DNA of 64,000 bases, from positions 744,001 through 808,000 of the forward strand of contig NZ_AP025464.1 in NCBI RefSeq assembly GCF_024347335.1. Direction: 5' to 3'. Positions within the stretch are counted from its first letter, which is position 1, and every line of letters starts with the position of its first letter. The notes under the pieces were generated by a model. That model was not told the origin of the DNA, ran no database searches, and worked only from the letters and a program-made list of their open reading frames with translations. The translations under genes were made by a program, and so were the position numbers. Source of the DNA: Vibrio celticus. GTDB taxonomy: Bacteria; Pseudomonadota; Gammaproteobacteria; Enterobacterales; Vibrionaceae. Shown in pieces: positions 37,601-48,200 of the stretch.

Positions 37601-40455
37601 ACCTCACTATTGATGCCAGTGGACATTGGGTGTTCACCGCCAACAGTTCGTTTAATCAATTGAATGTTGGCGATAAAGTCGAAGAGACCTTTACTGTGTC
37701 GTCTGTAGATGGCACACCGTCCACCATCAAGGTGACGATCAACGGCACTAACGATGCCGCAACTGTCAGCAGTGCGACCATTGCCATCGATGAGACCGAC
37801 AAAGCAGTAACTACCTCAGGCACGCTAACCAGTACCGATGTGGACAACCCAGACAATACGTTTACGCCGGATTCAATTACTGGCACCAACGGTGACCTAA
37901 CTATTGATGCTAATGGGCATTGGGTGTTCACCGCCAACAGCGCATTTAATCAATTAAACGTCGGCGATAAAGTCGAAGAGACCTTCACGGTGTCGTCTAT
38001 TGATGGCACATCCTCGACCATCAAAGTCACGATTAACGGCACTAACGATGCCGCAACTGTTAGCAGTGCGACCGTCGCCATTGATGAAACCGACAAAGCA
38101 GTAACGACATCAGGCACCCTCACCAGTATCGACGTCGATAATCCAGATAATACCTTCACACCGGATTCGATTTCAGGCACCAACGGTGACCTCACTATTG
38201 ATGCCAGTGGGCATTGGGTGTTCACCGCCAACAGTTCGTTTAATCAATTGAATGTTGGCGATAAAGTCGAAGAGACCTTTACTGTGTCGTCTGTAGATGG
38301 CACACCGTCCACCATCAAGGTGACGATCAACGGCACTAACGATGCCGCAACTGTCAGCAGTGCGACCATTGCCATCGATGAGACCGACAAAGCAGTAACT
38401 ACCTCAGGCACGCTAACCAGTACCGATGTGGACAACCCAGACAATACGTTTACGCCGGATTCAATTACTGGCACCAACGGTGACCTAACTATTGATGCTA
38501 ATGGGCATTGGGTGTTCACCGCCAACAGTGCGTTTAATCAATTGAACGTCGGCGACAAGATCGAAGAGACCTTCACGGTGTCGCCCATCGATGGCACCCC
38601 TTCGACGATCAAGGTCACAATTAATGGCACTAACGACGCTGCTACTGTCAGCAGTGCGACCGTCGCCATTGATGAAACCGACAAAGCAGTAACCACATCA
38701 GGCACATTAACCAGTACTGACGTGGATAACCCAGACAATACCTTCACACCAGATTCGATTACTGGCACCAATGGCGACCTGACTATTGATGCTAATGGTC
38801 ATTGGGCGTTCACCGCCAACAGCGCGTTTAACCAATTAAACGTCGGCGATAAAGTCGAAGAGACCTTTACGGTATCGTCAGTTGATGGCACACCGTCGAC
38901 CATAAAAGTGACGATTAACGGCACTAACGACGCCGCAACTGTTAGCAGTGCGACCGTCGCCATTGATGAAACCGACAAAGCAGTAACGACATCAGGAACA
39001 TTGACCAGTACCGACGTAGATAATCCAGATAACACTTTCACACCTGACTCGATTACTGGAGCTAACGGTGACCTCACTATTGATGCCAGTGGACGTTGGG
39101 TGTTCACCGCCAACAGTGCGTTTAATCAATTGAATGTTGGCGATAAAGTCGAAGAGACCTTTACTGTGTCGTCTGTAGATGGCACACCGTCCACCATCAA
39201 GGTGACGATCAACGGCACTAACGATGCCGCAACTGTCAGCAGTGCGACCGTCGCTATCGATGAAACCGACAAAGCAGTAACGACTTCAGGAACATTGACT
39301 AGTACCGATGTAGACAACCCAGACAACACGTTTACGCCGGATTCTATTTCAGGCACCAATGGCGACCTTATTATTGATGCCAATGGTCATTGGGCGTTCA
39401 CCGCCAACAGCGCGTTTAACCAATTAAACGTCGGCGATAAAGTCGAAGAGACCTTTACGGTATCGTCAGTTGATGGCACACCGTCGACCATAAAAGTGAC
39501 GATTAACGGCACTAACGACGCCGCAACTGTTAGCAGTGCGACCGTCGCCATTGATGAAACCGACAAAGCAGTAACTACCTCAGGCACGCTAACCAGTACC
39601 GATGTGGACAACCCAGACAATACGTTTACGCCGGATTCAATTACTGGCACCAACGGTGACCTCACTATTGATGCTAATGGGCATTGGGTGTTCACCGCCA
39701 ACAGCGCATTTAATCAATTAAACGTCGGCGATAAAGTCGAAGAGACCTTCACGGTGTCGTCTATTGATGGCACATCCTCGACCATCAAAGTCACGATTAA
39801 CGGCACTAACGATGCCGCAACTGTTAGCAGTGCGACCGTCGCCATTGATGAAACCGACAAAGCAGTAACGACATCAGGCACCCTCACCAGTATCGACGTC
39901 GATAATCCAGATAATACCTTCACACCGGATTCGATTTCAGGCACCAACGGTGACCTCACTATTGATGCCAGTGGGCATTGGGTGTTCACCGCCAACAGTT
40001 CGTTTAATCAATTGAATGTTGGCGATAAAGTCGAAGAGACCTTTACTGTGTCGTCTGTAGATGGCACACCGTCCACCATCAAGGTGACGATCAACGGCAC
40101 TAACGATGCCGCAACTGTCAGCAGTGCGACCATTGCCATCGATGAGACCGACAAAGCAGTAACTACCTCAGGCACGCTAACCAGTACCGATGTGGACAAC
40201 CCAGACAATACGTTTACGCCGGATTCAATTACTGGCACCAACGGTGACCTAACTATTGATGCTAATGGGCATTGGGTGTTCACCGCCAACAGTGCGTTTA
40301 ATCAATTGAACGTCGGCGACAAGATCGAAGAGACCTTCACGGTGTCGCCCATCGATGGCACCCTTCGACGATCAAGGTCACAATTAATGGCACTAACGAC
40401 GCTGCTACTGTCAGCAGTGCGACCGTCGCCATTGATGAAACCGACAAAGCAGTAA
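34606..40455 (+). CDS. Giant VCBS protein, internal open segment
   Basis: This is about 20 uninterrupted repeats. It includes two copies of the marker unit (with DKIEETF) whose C-run is intact (CCCC at 36245 and 38597), showing what the broken copies should look like. It ends after the missing C at 40361. Confidence 0.6.
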   Translation: MDNPDNTFTPDSITGTNGDLTIDANGHWAFTANSAFNQLNVGDKVEETFTVSSVDGTPSTIKVTINGTNDAATVSSATVAIDETDKAVTTSGTLTSTDVDNPDNTFTPDSITGANGDLTIDASGRWVFTANSAFNQLNVGDKVEETFTVSSVDGTPSTIKVTINGTNDAATVSSATVAIDETDKAVTTSGTLTSTDVDNPDNTFTPDSISGTNGDLIIDANGHWAFTANSAFNQLNVGDKVEETFTVSSVDGTPSTIKVTINGTNDAATVSSATVAIDETDKAVTTSGTLTSTDVDNPDNTFTPDSITGTNGDLTIDANGHWVFTANSAFNQLNVGDKVEETFTVSSIDGTSSTIKVTINGTNDAATVSSATVAIDETDKAVTTSGTLTSIDVDNPDNTFTPDSISGTNGDLTIDASGHWVFTANSSFNQLNVGDKVEETFTVSSVDGTPSTIKVTINGTNDAATVSSATIAIDETDKAVTTSGTLTSTDVDNPDNTFTPDSITGTNGDLTIDANGHWVFTANSAFNQLNVGDKIEETFTVSPIDGTPSTIKVTINGTNDAATVSSATVAIDETDKAVTTSGTLTSTDVDNPDNTFTPDSITGTNGDLTIDANGHWAFTANSAFNQLNVGDKVEETFTVSSVDGTPSTIKVTINGTNDAATVSSATVAIDETDKAVTTSGTLTSTDVDNPDNTFTPDSITGANGDLTIDASGRWVFTANSAFNQLNVGDKVEETFTVSSVDGTPSTIKVTINGTNDAATVSSATVAIDETDKAVTTSGTLTSTDVDNPDNTFTPDSISGTNGDLIIDANGHWAFTANSAFNQLNVGDKVEETFTVSSVDGTPSTIKVTINGTNDAATVSSATVAIDETDKAVTTSGTLTSTDVDNPDNTFTPDSITGANGDLTIDASGHWVFTANSSFNQLNVGDKVEETFTVSSVDGTPSTIKVTINGTNDAATVSSATVAIDETDKAVTTSGTLTSIDVDNPDNTFTPDSISGTNGDLTIDASGHWVFTANSSFNQLNVGDKVEETFTVSSVDGTPSTIKVTINGTNDAATVSSATIAIDETDKAVTTSGTLTSTDVDNPDNTFTPDSITGTNGDLTIDANGHWVFTANSAFNQLNVGDKVEETFTVSSIDGTSSTIKVTINGTNDAATVSSATVAIDETDKAVTTSGTLTSIDVDNPDNTFTPDSISGTNGDLTIDASGHWVFTANSSFNQLNVGDKVEETFTVSSVDGTPSTIKVTINGTNDAATVSSATIAIDETDKAVTTSGTLTSTDVDNPDNTFTPDSITGTNGDLTIDANGHWVFTANSAFNQLNVGDKIEETFTVSPIDGTPSTIKVTINGTNDAATVSSATVAIDETDKAVTTSGTLTSTDVDNPDNTFTPDSITGTNGDLTIDANGHWAFTANSAFNQLNVGDKVEETFTVSSVDGTPSTIKVTINGTNDAATVSSATVAIDETDKAVTTSGTLTSTDVDNPDNTFTPDSITGANGDLTIDASGRWVFTANSAFNQLNVGDKVEETFTVSSVDGTPSTIKVTINGTNDAATVSSATVAIDETDKAVTTSGTLTSTDVDNPDNTFTPDSISGTNGDLIIDANGHWAFTANSAFNQLNVGDKVEETFTVSSVDGTPSTIKVTINGTNDAATVSSATVAIDETDKAVTTSGTLTSTDVDNPDNTFTPDSITGTNGDLTIDANGHWVFTANSAFNQLNVGDKVEETFTVSSIDGTSSTIKVTINGTNDAATVSSATVAIDETDKAVTTSGTLTSIDVDNPDNTFTPDSISGTNGDLTIDASGHWVFTANSSFNQLNVGDKVEETFTVSSVDGTPSTIKVTINGTNDAATVSSATIAIDETDKAVTTSGTLTSTDVDNPDNTFTPDSITGTNGDLTIDANGHWVFTANSAFNQLNVGDKIEETFTVSPIDGTLRRSRSQLMALTTLLLSAVRPSPLMKPTKQ

Positions 40456-40484
40456 CCACATCAGGCACATTAACCAGTACTGAC

Positions 40485-41777
40485 GTGGATAACCCAGACA
40501 ATACCTTCACACCAGATTCGATTACTGGCACCAATGGCGACCTGACTATTGATGCTAATGGTCATTGGGCGTTCACCGCCAACAGCGCGTTTAACCAATT
40601 AAACGTCGGCGATAAAGTCGAAGAGACCTTTACGGTATCGTCAGTTGATGGCACACCGTCGACCATAAAAGTGACGATTAACGGCACTAACGACGCCGCA
40701 ACTGTTAGCAGTGCGACCGTCGCCATTGATGAAACCGACAAAGCAGTAACGACATCAGGAACATTGACCAGTACCGACGTAGATAATCCAGATAACACTT
40801 TCACACCTGACTCGATTACTGGAGCTAACGGTGACCTCACTATTGATGCCAGTGGACGTTGGGTGTTCACCGCCAACAGTGCGTTTAATCAATTGAATGT
40901 TGGCGATAAAGTCGAAGAGACCTTTACTGTGTCGTCTGTAGATGGCACACCGTCCACCATCAAGGTGACGATCAACGGCACTAACGATGCCGCAACTGTC
41001 AGCAGTGCGACCGTCGCTATCGATGAAACCGACAAAGCAGTAACGACTTCAGGAACATTGACTAGTACCGATGTAGACAACCCAGACAACACGTTTACGC
41101 CGGATTCTATTTCAGGCACCAATGGCGACCTTATTATTGATGCCAATGGTCATTGGGCGTTCACCGCCAACAGCGCGTTTAACCAATTAAACGTCGGCGA
41201 TAAAGTCGAAGAGACCTTTACGGTATCGTCAGTTGATGGCACACCGTCGACCATCAAAGTGACGATTAACGGCACTAACGACGCCGCAACTGTTAGCAGT
41301 GCGACCGTCGCCATTGATGAAACCGACAAAGCAGTAACGACATCAGGAACATTGACCAGTACCGACGTAGATAATCCAGATAACACTTTCACACCTGACT
41401 CGATTACTGGAGCTAACGGTGACCTCACTATTGATGCCAGTGGACATTGGGTGTTCACCGCCAACAGTTCGTTTAATCAATTGAATGTTGGCGATAAAGT
41501 CGAAGAGACCTTTACTGTGTCGTCTGTAGATGGCACACCTTCGACCATCAAAGTCACGATTAACGGCACTAACGATGCCGCAACTGTTAGCAGTGCGACC
41601 GTCGCCATTGATGAAACCGACAAAGCAGTAACGACATCAGGCACCCTCACCAGTATCGACGTCGATAATCCAGATAATACCTTCACACCGGATTCGATTT
41701 CAGGCACCAACGGTGACCTCACTATTGATGCCAGTGGACATTGGTGTTCACCGCCAACAGTTCGTTTAATCAATTGA
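40485..41777 (+). CDS. Giant VCBS protein, internal open segment
   Basis: This is about 4.4 repeats. The frame ends shortly after a different single-base loss at 41743-41744 (ATTGGTGTTC where sister repeats read ATTGGGTGTTC). Confidence 0.55.
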   Translation: MDNPDNTFTPDSITGTNGDLTIDANGHWAFTANSAFNQLNVGDKVEETFTVSSVDGTPSTIKVTINGTNDAATVSSATVAIDETDKAVTTSGTLTSTDVDNPDNTFTPDSITGANGDLTIDASGRWVFTANSAFNQLNVGDKVEETFTVSSVDGTPSTIKVTINGTNDAATVSSATVAIDETDKAVTTSGTLTSTDVDNPDNTFTPDSISGTNGDLIIDANGHWAFTANSAFNQLNVGDKVEETFTVSSVDGTPSTIKVTINGTNDAATVSSATVAIDETDKAVTTSGTLTSTDVDNPDNTFTPDSITGANGDLTIDASGHWVFTANSSFNQLNVGDKVEETFTVSSVDGTPSTIKVTINGTNDAATVSSATVAIDETDKAVTTSGTLTSIDVDNPDNTFTPDSISGTNGDLTIDASGHWCSPPTVRLIN

Positions 41778-42217
41778 ATGTTGGCGATAAAGTCGAAGAG
41801 ACCTTTACTGTGTCGTCTGTAGATGGCACACCGTCCACCATCAAGGTGACGATCAACGGCACTAACGATGCCGCAACTGTCAGCAGTGCGACCATTGCCA
41901 TCGATGAGACCGACAAAGCAGTAACTACCTCAGGCACGCTAACCAGTACCGATGTGGACAACCCAGACAATACGTTTACGCCGGATTCAATTACTGGCAC
42001 CAACGGTGACCTAACTATTGATGCTAATGGGCATTGGGTGTTCACCGCCAACAGTGCGTTTAATCAATTGAACGTCGGCGACAAGATCGAAGAGACCTTC
42101 ACGGTGTCGTCCATCGATGGCACCCTTCGACGATCAAGGTCACAATTAATGGCACTAACGACGCTGCTACTGTCAGCAGTGCGACCGTCGCCATTGATGA
42201 AACCGACAAAGCAGTAA
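41741..42217 (+). CDS. Giant VCBS protein, short internal open segment
   Basis: This is about 1.3 repeats between the missing G at 41743 and the missing C at 42123. It ends in the same out-of-frame tail as the other C-deletion segments. Confidence 0.5.
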   Translation: MVFTANSSFNQLNVGDKVEETFTVSSVDGTPSTIKVTINGTNDAATVSSATIAIDETDKAVTTSGTLTSTDVDNPDNTFTPDSITGTNGDLTIDANGHWVFTANSAFNQLNVGDKIEETFTVSSIDGTLRRSRSQLMALTTLLLSAVRPSPLMKPTKQ

Positions 42218-42246
42218 CCACATCAGGCACATTAACCAGTACTGAC

Positions 42247-45200
42247 GTGGATAACCCAGACAATACCTTCACACCAGATTCGATTACTGGCACCAATGGC
42301 GACCTGACTATTGATGCTAATGGTCATTGGGCGTTCACCGCCAACAGCGCGTTTAACCAATTAAACGTCGGCGATAAAGTCGAAGAGACCTTTACGGTAT
42401 CGTCAGTTGATGGCACACCGTCGACCATAAAAGTGACGATTAACGGCACTAACGACGCCGCAACTGTTAGCAGTGCGACCGTCGCCATTGATGAAACCGA
42501 CAAAGCAGTAACGACATCAGGAACATTGACCAGTACCGACGTAGATAATCCAGATAACACTTTCACACCTGACTCGATTACTGGAGCTAACGGTGACCTC
42601 ACTATTGATGCCAGTGGACGTTGGGTGTTCACCGCCAACAGTTCGTTTAATCAATTGAATGTTGGCGATAAAGTCGAAGAGACCTTTACTGTGTCGTCTG
42701 TAGATGGCACACCGTCCACCATCAAGGTGACGATTAATGGCACCAACGATGCAGCGACAGTCAGTACCGCAACAGTCAGCGTGGATGAGACTGATAAAGC
42801 GGTAACGACATCAGGAACATTGACTAGTACCGATGTAGACAATCCAGACAATACGTTTACGCCGGATTCGATTGCAGGCACCAACGGTGACCTGACTATT
42901 GATGCTAATGGTCATTGGGTATTTACTGCCAACAGCGCGTTTAATCAATTAAACATCGGCGATAAAGTCGAAGAAACCTTCACTGTCTCGTCCATCGATG
43001 GCACACCTTCCACCATAAAAGTCACGATTAACGGTACTAACGACACCGCTACTGTCAGCAGTGCGACCGTCGCCATCGATGAAACCGACAAAGCAGTAAC
43101 CACATCAGGCACGCTAACCAGTACTGACGTGGATAACCCAGACAATACCTTCACACCCGACTCGATTACTGGATCTAACGGCGACCTGACTATTGATGCT
43201 AATGGGCATTGGGTGTTCACCTCGAACAACGCATTTAACCAATTAAACGTCGGCGATAAAGTCGAAGAGACTTTCACTGTCTCGTCTATTGATGGCACAA
43301 CGTCAACGATCAAAGTGATGATTAACGGTACTAACGATGCAGCGACAGTCAGTACCGCAACAGCCAGTGTGGATGAAACGGACAGCGCTATAACAACTTC
43401 TGGAACCCTCACCAGTACCGATGTGGACAACCCAGACAACACGTTTACTCCTGATTCGATTACTGGCACCAATGGCGACCTGACTATTGATGCTAATGGT
43501 CATTGGACATTCACCGCCAACAGCGCATTTAATCAATTAAACGTCGGCGATAAAGTCGAAGAGACCTTCACGGTGTCGTCTGTTGATGGCACACCGTCCA
43601 CTATCAAGGTGACAATTAACGGAACCAATGACAAAGCCGTGATAAGCGGAACAAGTGCCGGCGCGGTCACCGAAGAATCTCAACTTCAAACCTCTGGCTC
43701 ACTGACTGTGACTGATGTTGATGCAGACGAAGCACACTTCTCCAATACCGATATTGCTGGAACTCTAGGCACCTTACATCTCAATGATTCGGGTACATGG
43801 ACCTACGCTCTTGATAACACAAACCACACAGTTCAAGCGTTAAGTAATGGGGCAACCGCCACCGATACTATTACTGTCCATTCCGCTGACGGCACACCAC
43901 ACCAAGTGACGATTACGGTTAACGGTACTAACGATTCCGCTGTAATCGGTGGCACCAACTCCGGTGCGGTGACTGAAGAGTCTCAGCTTCAAACCTCTGG
44001 TACGCTGACTGTCACTGATGTCGATACTGGCGAAGCACACTTCTCCAACACAGATATCGTAGGCAACTTGGGGACTCTACATCTGACCGATTCAGGCGCT
44101 TGGACTTACGACCTCGATAACACAAACCCTAGCGTTCAAACGTTAGGCGTGAATAAAACTGCTACCGATACCATTACTGTTCACTCTGCAGATGGCACGC
44201 CGCATCAAGTGACTATCACAGTAAATGGCACTAATGATTCCGCTGTAATCGGTGGGACAAACTCAGGTGCAGTAACCGAAGAATCTCAGCTTCAAACCTC
44301 TGGCATCCTTACTGTAACCGATGTTGATACCGGCGAAGCACACTTCTCCAATACCGACATAAAAGGCTCACTAGGTACTTTACACCTGACTGACAGTGGT
44401 GCTTGGACGTATGATCTCGACAACTCAAATCCTTCAGTTCAAGCACTAGCTAAAGGCCAGCAAGTTAAAGATATCATTACGGTTCAGTCAGCAGATAGTA
44501 CACCACACCAGATTTCAATAGTTGTAAACGGTCAGAATGATGCAGCTGTTATTACGGGTACAACCACAGGTACGGTAACAGAAGATCGTATCAATGGTAT
44601 GAATTGGTTGTTAGCAGGTGGGACAATGCATGTCTCCGACATTGATTCTGGAGAGGCTAAGTTTGATCCTGTTCTACATGCCCACAATTATGCGGGAATT
44701 GGTTATACCTCCACACTCGGTGCAGAGGTTGTCGTAACTCCGGATGGCGACTGGGACTACCAACTCGATAATAATATTACTCAAGTGCAGTCTCTAGGAC
44801 AGGGACAATCCTATATCGATAAAGTCACGGTGCATACTGTTGATGGAACCACGCAAGAGCTACAAATCACCATAACAGGGACCAATGATGCACCTACCGT
44901 TACTGGAAGTCGCGTGTTGCCTGCAGGTACCGAGGATCAGACTCTTCGTATCACACAAACTCAGTTATTAGCAGGTGCGACTGATATCGATAAAAACGAT
45001 GCTGGCACTTTGCACGTTGATGCAGTAACTGCCGATCACGGTACGGTCACGCAAAATGCCGATGGTTCATTTACGTTCCATCCAGACCAAGACTATAACG
45101 GTCAGGTTCATTTCACTTATGATGTGCAAGATGCTCACGGCGGGGTTACGCATACTAGCGCAACCACTTCATTGAGTGCAGTAGGTGATGCAGCGGTTAT

Positions 45201-48200
45201 TACAGGCTCCGGTTCTGGGGTTAAAGAGGATATCAATGTGGATATCTCCAGTGGGCATCTCCTTGGAGCTTCTGGTGTGTTCCATGTTGTTGACCCTGAT
45301 GGTCCTGCACAGTCGCAATTCCCAGATGTGCTCTATGGTGGTATTTATCAAGGGTCTCATGGTGGAGATCTTCAGGTTAATAGTAATGGTAACTATTACT
45401 ACCATATGAGTAATTATTTAGTACAACATCTCTCAGAGGGTGAAATACTCAAAGAGGAGTATACAATTCACAGCGTTGATGGAACTCAACACAAAGTGGA
45501 GTTTACCGTTGAGGGGACCAATGATAAACCAGTCCTCTCAGCCCAATCACAATCGGTAACTGAAGGTGGAACCCTTTTATCTGGTCAGATGCATGCCACG
45601 GATGTGGATACAAAAGACACGCATACCTTCACTATTGAGAAACCTGTAGATGGCTTAACCTTTAACAATGATGGTAGTTACACTTTTGACCCTTCCCATG
45701 CAAGTTATCAAAACTTGGGAGCAAACAATGACCAAGTTATACATGTTCAGGTAAAAGTGGATGATCATAATGGTGGTACGGATACGAAGACTCTAACGTT
45801 AGTTGTACACGGAACGAATGACGGTGCAACAATTGGTGGACAAGACACCTTTACTGTTCAAGAGGATCATAACCTTACCCTAAACTCCGGTAATACGATC
45901 ATATACAACGGTCAATTGACCATTACTGACGCCGATGCTGGAGAAGATCATTTTGATGGGAATCTTCATCAAAACCAACAAACAGGCACATGGGATACCG
46001 GATATACGACACAGGAAGGTGGAAAACTCATTCTTCAATCCAATGGTTCATATCGCTATGAGATTGATAATAGCCTCGCAAAGATTCAATCTCTCGGTAG
46101 TAATGAAACGTTAATTGATACTGTTACTGTGCGTTCTGCTGATGGTACACCTCATCAAATTCAAGTCACTATCCTAGGTGACAATGATGCTCCCGTTGTT
46201 AGCTCCGCAGTTACACTTGCGGCTGGTACTGAAGATACAGATGTCGTTCTACACGTTTCTGATTTACTCGCCAACGCTACAGACATCGACCACAATGATG
46301 CAGGGCAACTCTCTGTGGCCAATCTCACCGCCGACCATGGCAATATCACCGATAACCATGACGGAACCTTCACCTTTCATCCTACACAAGATTACAACGG
46401 TAAAGTCTCCTTTACCTATGATGTGCAGGATACACATGGTGGAAGTGTCGCTACATCAGCCTCAATCACTCTGGCTCCCACCCGTGATTCTGCTGTGATT
46501 TCTGGCAACGATACTGGTTCAATTATAGAAGATCATAATGTTGGGCACAGCTCAGCTCAAAAGATTGCAATATCAGGCTCTTTGTCTGTAACTGATCCTG
46601 ACACAGGCGAAGATCATTTCCGGTTTAACCAATTTGGTGAGAAAGCGATACATGACCCCTTTGGTGGAGATCTAAGAATAACTCCAGCTGGAAGTTGGGG
46701 GTATGAGGTTTCAAACAGTCGCTTGCAATCATTAGCTGAAGGTGAAGTAGAAAAGGTTGTATATCGTGTTTATTCTGCAGACCACACTGCCCACGATATA
46801 ACAATAACGGTGACAGGCACCAATGATCAGCCGACCATCATTGCGACAACACTTGCACATGGCACTGAAGACACGCACTACCAAATGCAAGCCAGTCAAT
46901 TTGGGTTCACCGATATCGACACTGGCGATACGCTACACTCCATAGCAATCACAGATCTACCATCAGCAACACAAGGTAAGTTTGTGCTTGATGGACACGA
47001 TGTTACAGCGGGGCAACACATCTCTACAACTGACATCACTAAACTTCAGTTCGTTCCTGCGCAAGATTTTAATGGCGATGTTCAGTTTAAATATACTGTT
47101 AACGATGGGCATGATGACTCACAAGAGGCTACTAACACTCTTCATATTGATGCGGTTGGTGACACAGCAGTAATCACTGGAAAGACAATTGGCGATGTCG
47201 ATGAAGGGCATGGTACCTATCAAGACCGATCCCCAAACTACGCACAGCCGGGGATGGGTAAATTAACCAATGACCCTTTATACACTGATGGTAAGTTAGA
47301 GATTATTGACCCTGATAATGGCGAAGCACAATTTGACACAAAAGGCGTAGGCTACTCATACCACGGAACCTATGGTCAATTAATATTAAATGCAGATGGT
47401 AATTGGCACTATATGGTCACCGTCGGTAGTAACCAACAAAACGTGGCCACACAGATCGATCAATTAGGCGATGGGCAGCAATTAACGGATACGATTACCG
47501 TTTATTCTAAAGATGGTACGGCTCAAGACATTGTGATTACCATTCACGGCGATAATGATAGACCTTATATCAGCTCAGAAGTGACACTGAACGCAGGTAC
47601 TGAAGATACCCGCCAAACTCTTACCACAGCGCAACTATTAGCGAATACCGTCGATGTCGATAAAAACGATGCCGGATTACTGTCTATTGAAAATCTTCAT
47701 GCTGACCATGGTTCCATTCTAAACAATGCCGATGGCACCTTCACCTTTACCCCAGAAAAAGACTATAACGGCGATGTACACTTTAGCTACGACGTCAAAG
47801 ATGCGCACGGCGGTGTTACACATACCGGAGCGAGTACGACACTTGCGGCAGTCGATGACAAAACCATTATTTCTGGTGTTGATCATGGTGTTGCAACTGA
47901 AGATGTCGCCACACACATGCTTACGCATGTAAACATAATGGACGCTGTTGATTGGCAAGCGCTACAAATTACGGATGTAGACAGCCCTAATACTCAAGTA
48001 ACGGTCGAATTTGCAGGTAAGCAATACACATGGAATATAGGCAGTGGCCTAGATGTCACGACTCCTTATGGCAAATTCCAGTTCCACACTATCGCAAGTG
48101 GATCTCACAAAGGTGAGCATTCTTGGAGTTATATTGGCGACAATAATAATGTTCACGTTCAAGAATTAAAGCATGGTGAATCATTAACTGAATCTATAAA

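Larger units (their letters stand above)
25116..43632 (+). repeat. 63 tandem copies of a 294-bp (98-codon) VCBS repeat
   Basis: The array is 18,517 bases long; adding the five missing bases gives 18,522, exactly 63 x 294. Each unit begins near ATVSSATVAIDETDKAVTTS and ends VTINGTND, with core blocks TSTDVDNPDNTFTPDS, NGDLTIDANGHWTFTANS and NQLNVGDKVEETFTVSS. Units differ by synonymous changes and a few substitutions (NGHW/SGHW, SITG/SISG, SIDG/SVDG). Larger blocks of 6, 8 and 14 units recur, showing growth by unequal exchange. Confidence 0.93.

Noticed and set aside
30367..42125. Phase variation by slippage in the C-run of the giant gene
   Set aside because: The run is only 3-4 bases, too short for efficient slippage, and five simultaneous breaks would need to revert together. 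Sequencing error or decay is simpler.
30491..42217. Separate genes starting at 30491, 34606, 40485 and 41741
   Set aside because: Each start codon is an internal codon of the repeat with no ribosome site. The segments are parts of one gene after single-base breaks.
25310..43536. Dozens of minus-strand open frames of 77-186 codons at 294-base spacing (proteins like MASIVRSPLVPVIESG)
   Set aside because: They are shadows of the repeat on the coding strand. They recur with its period, lack ribosome sites and have no independent sequence conservation.
25116..43632. CRISPR-like regular repeats
   Set aside because: The period is 294 bp, the repeats are adjacent without unique spacers, and they encode protein domains in one frame.
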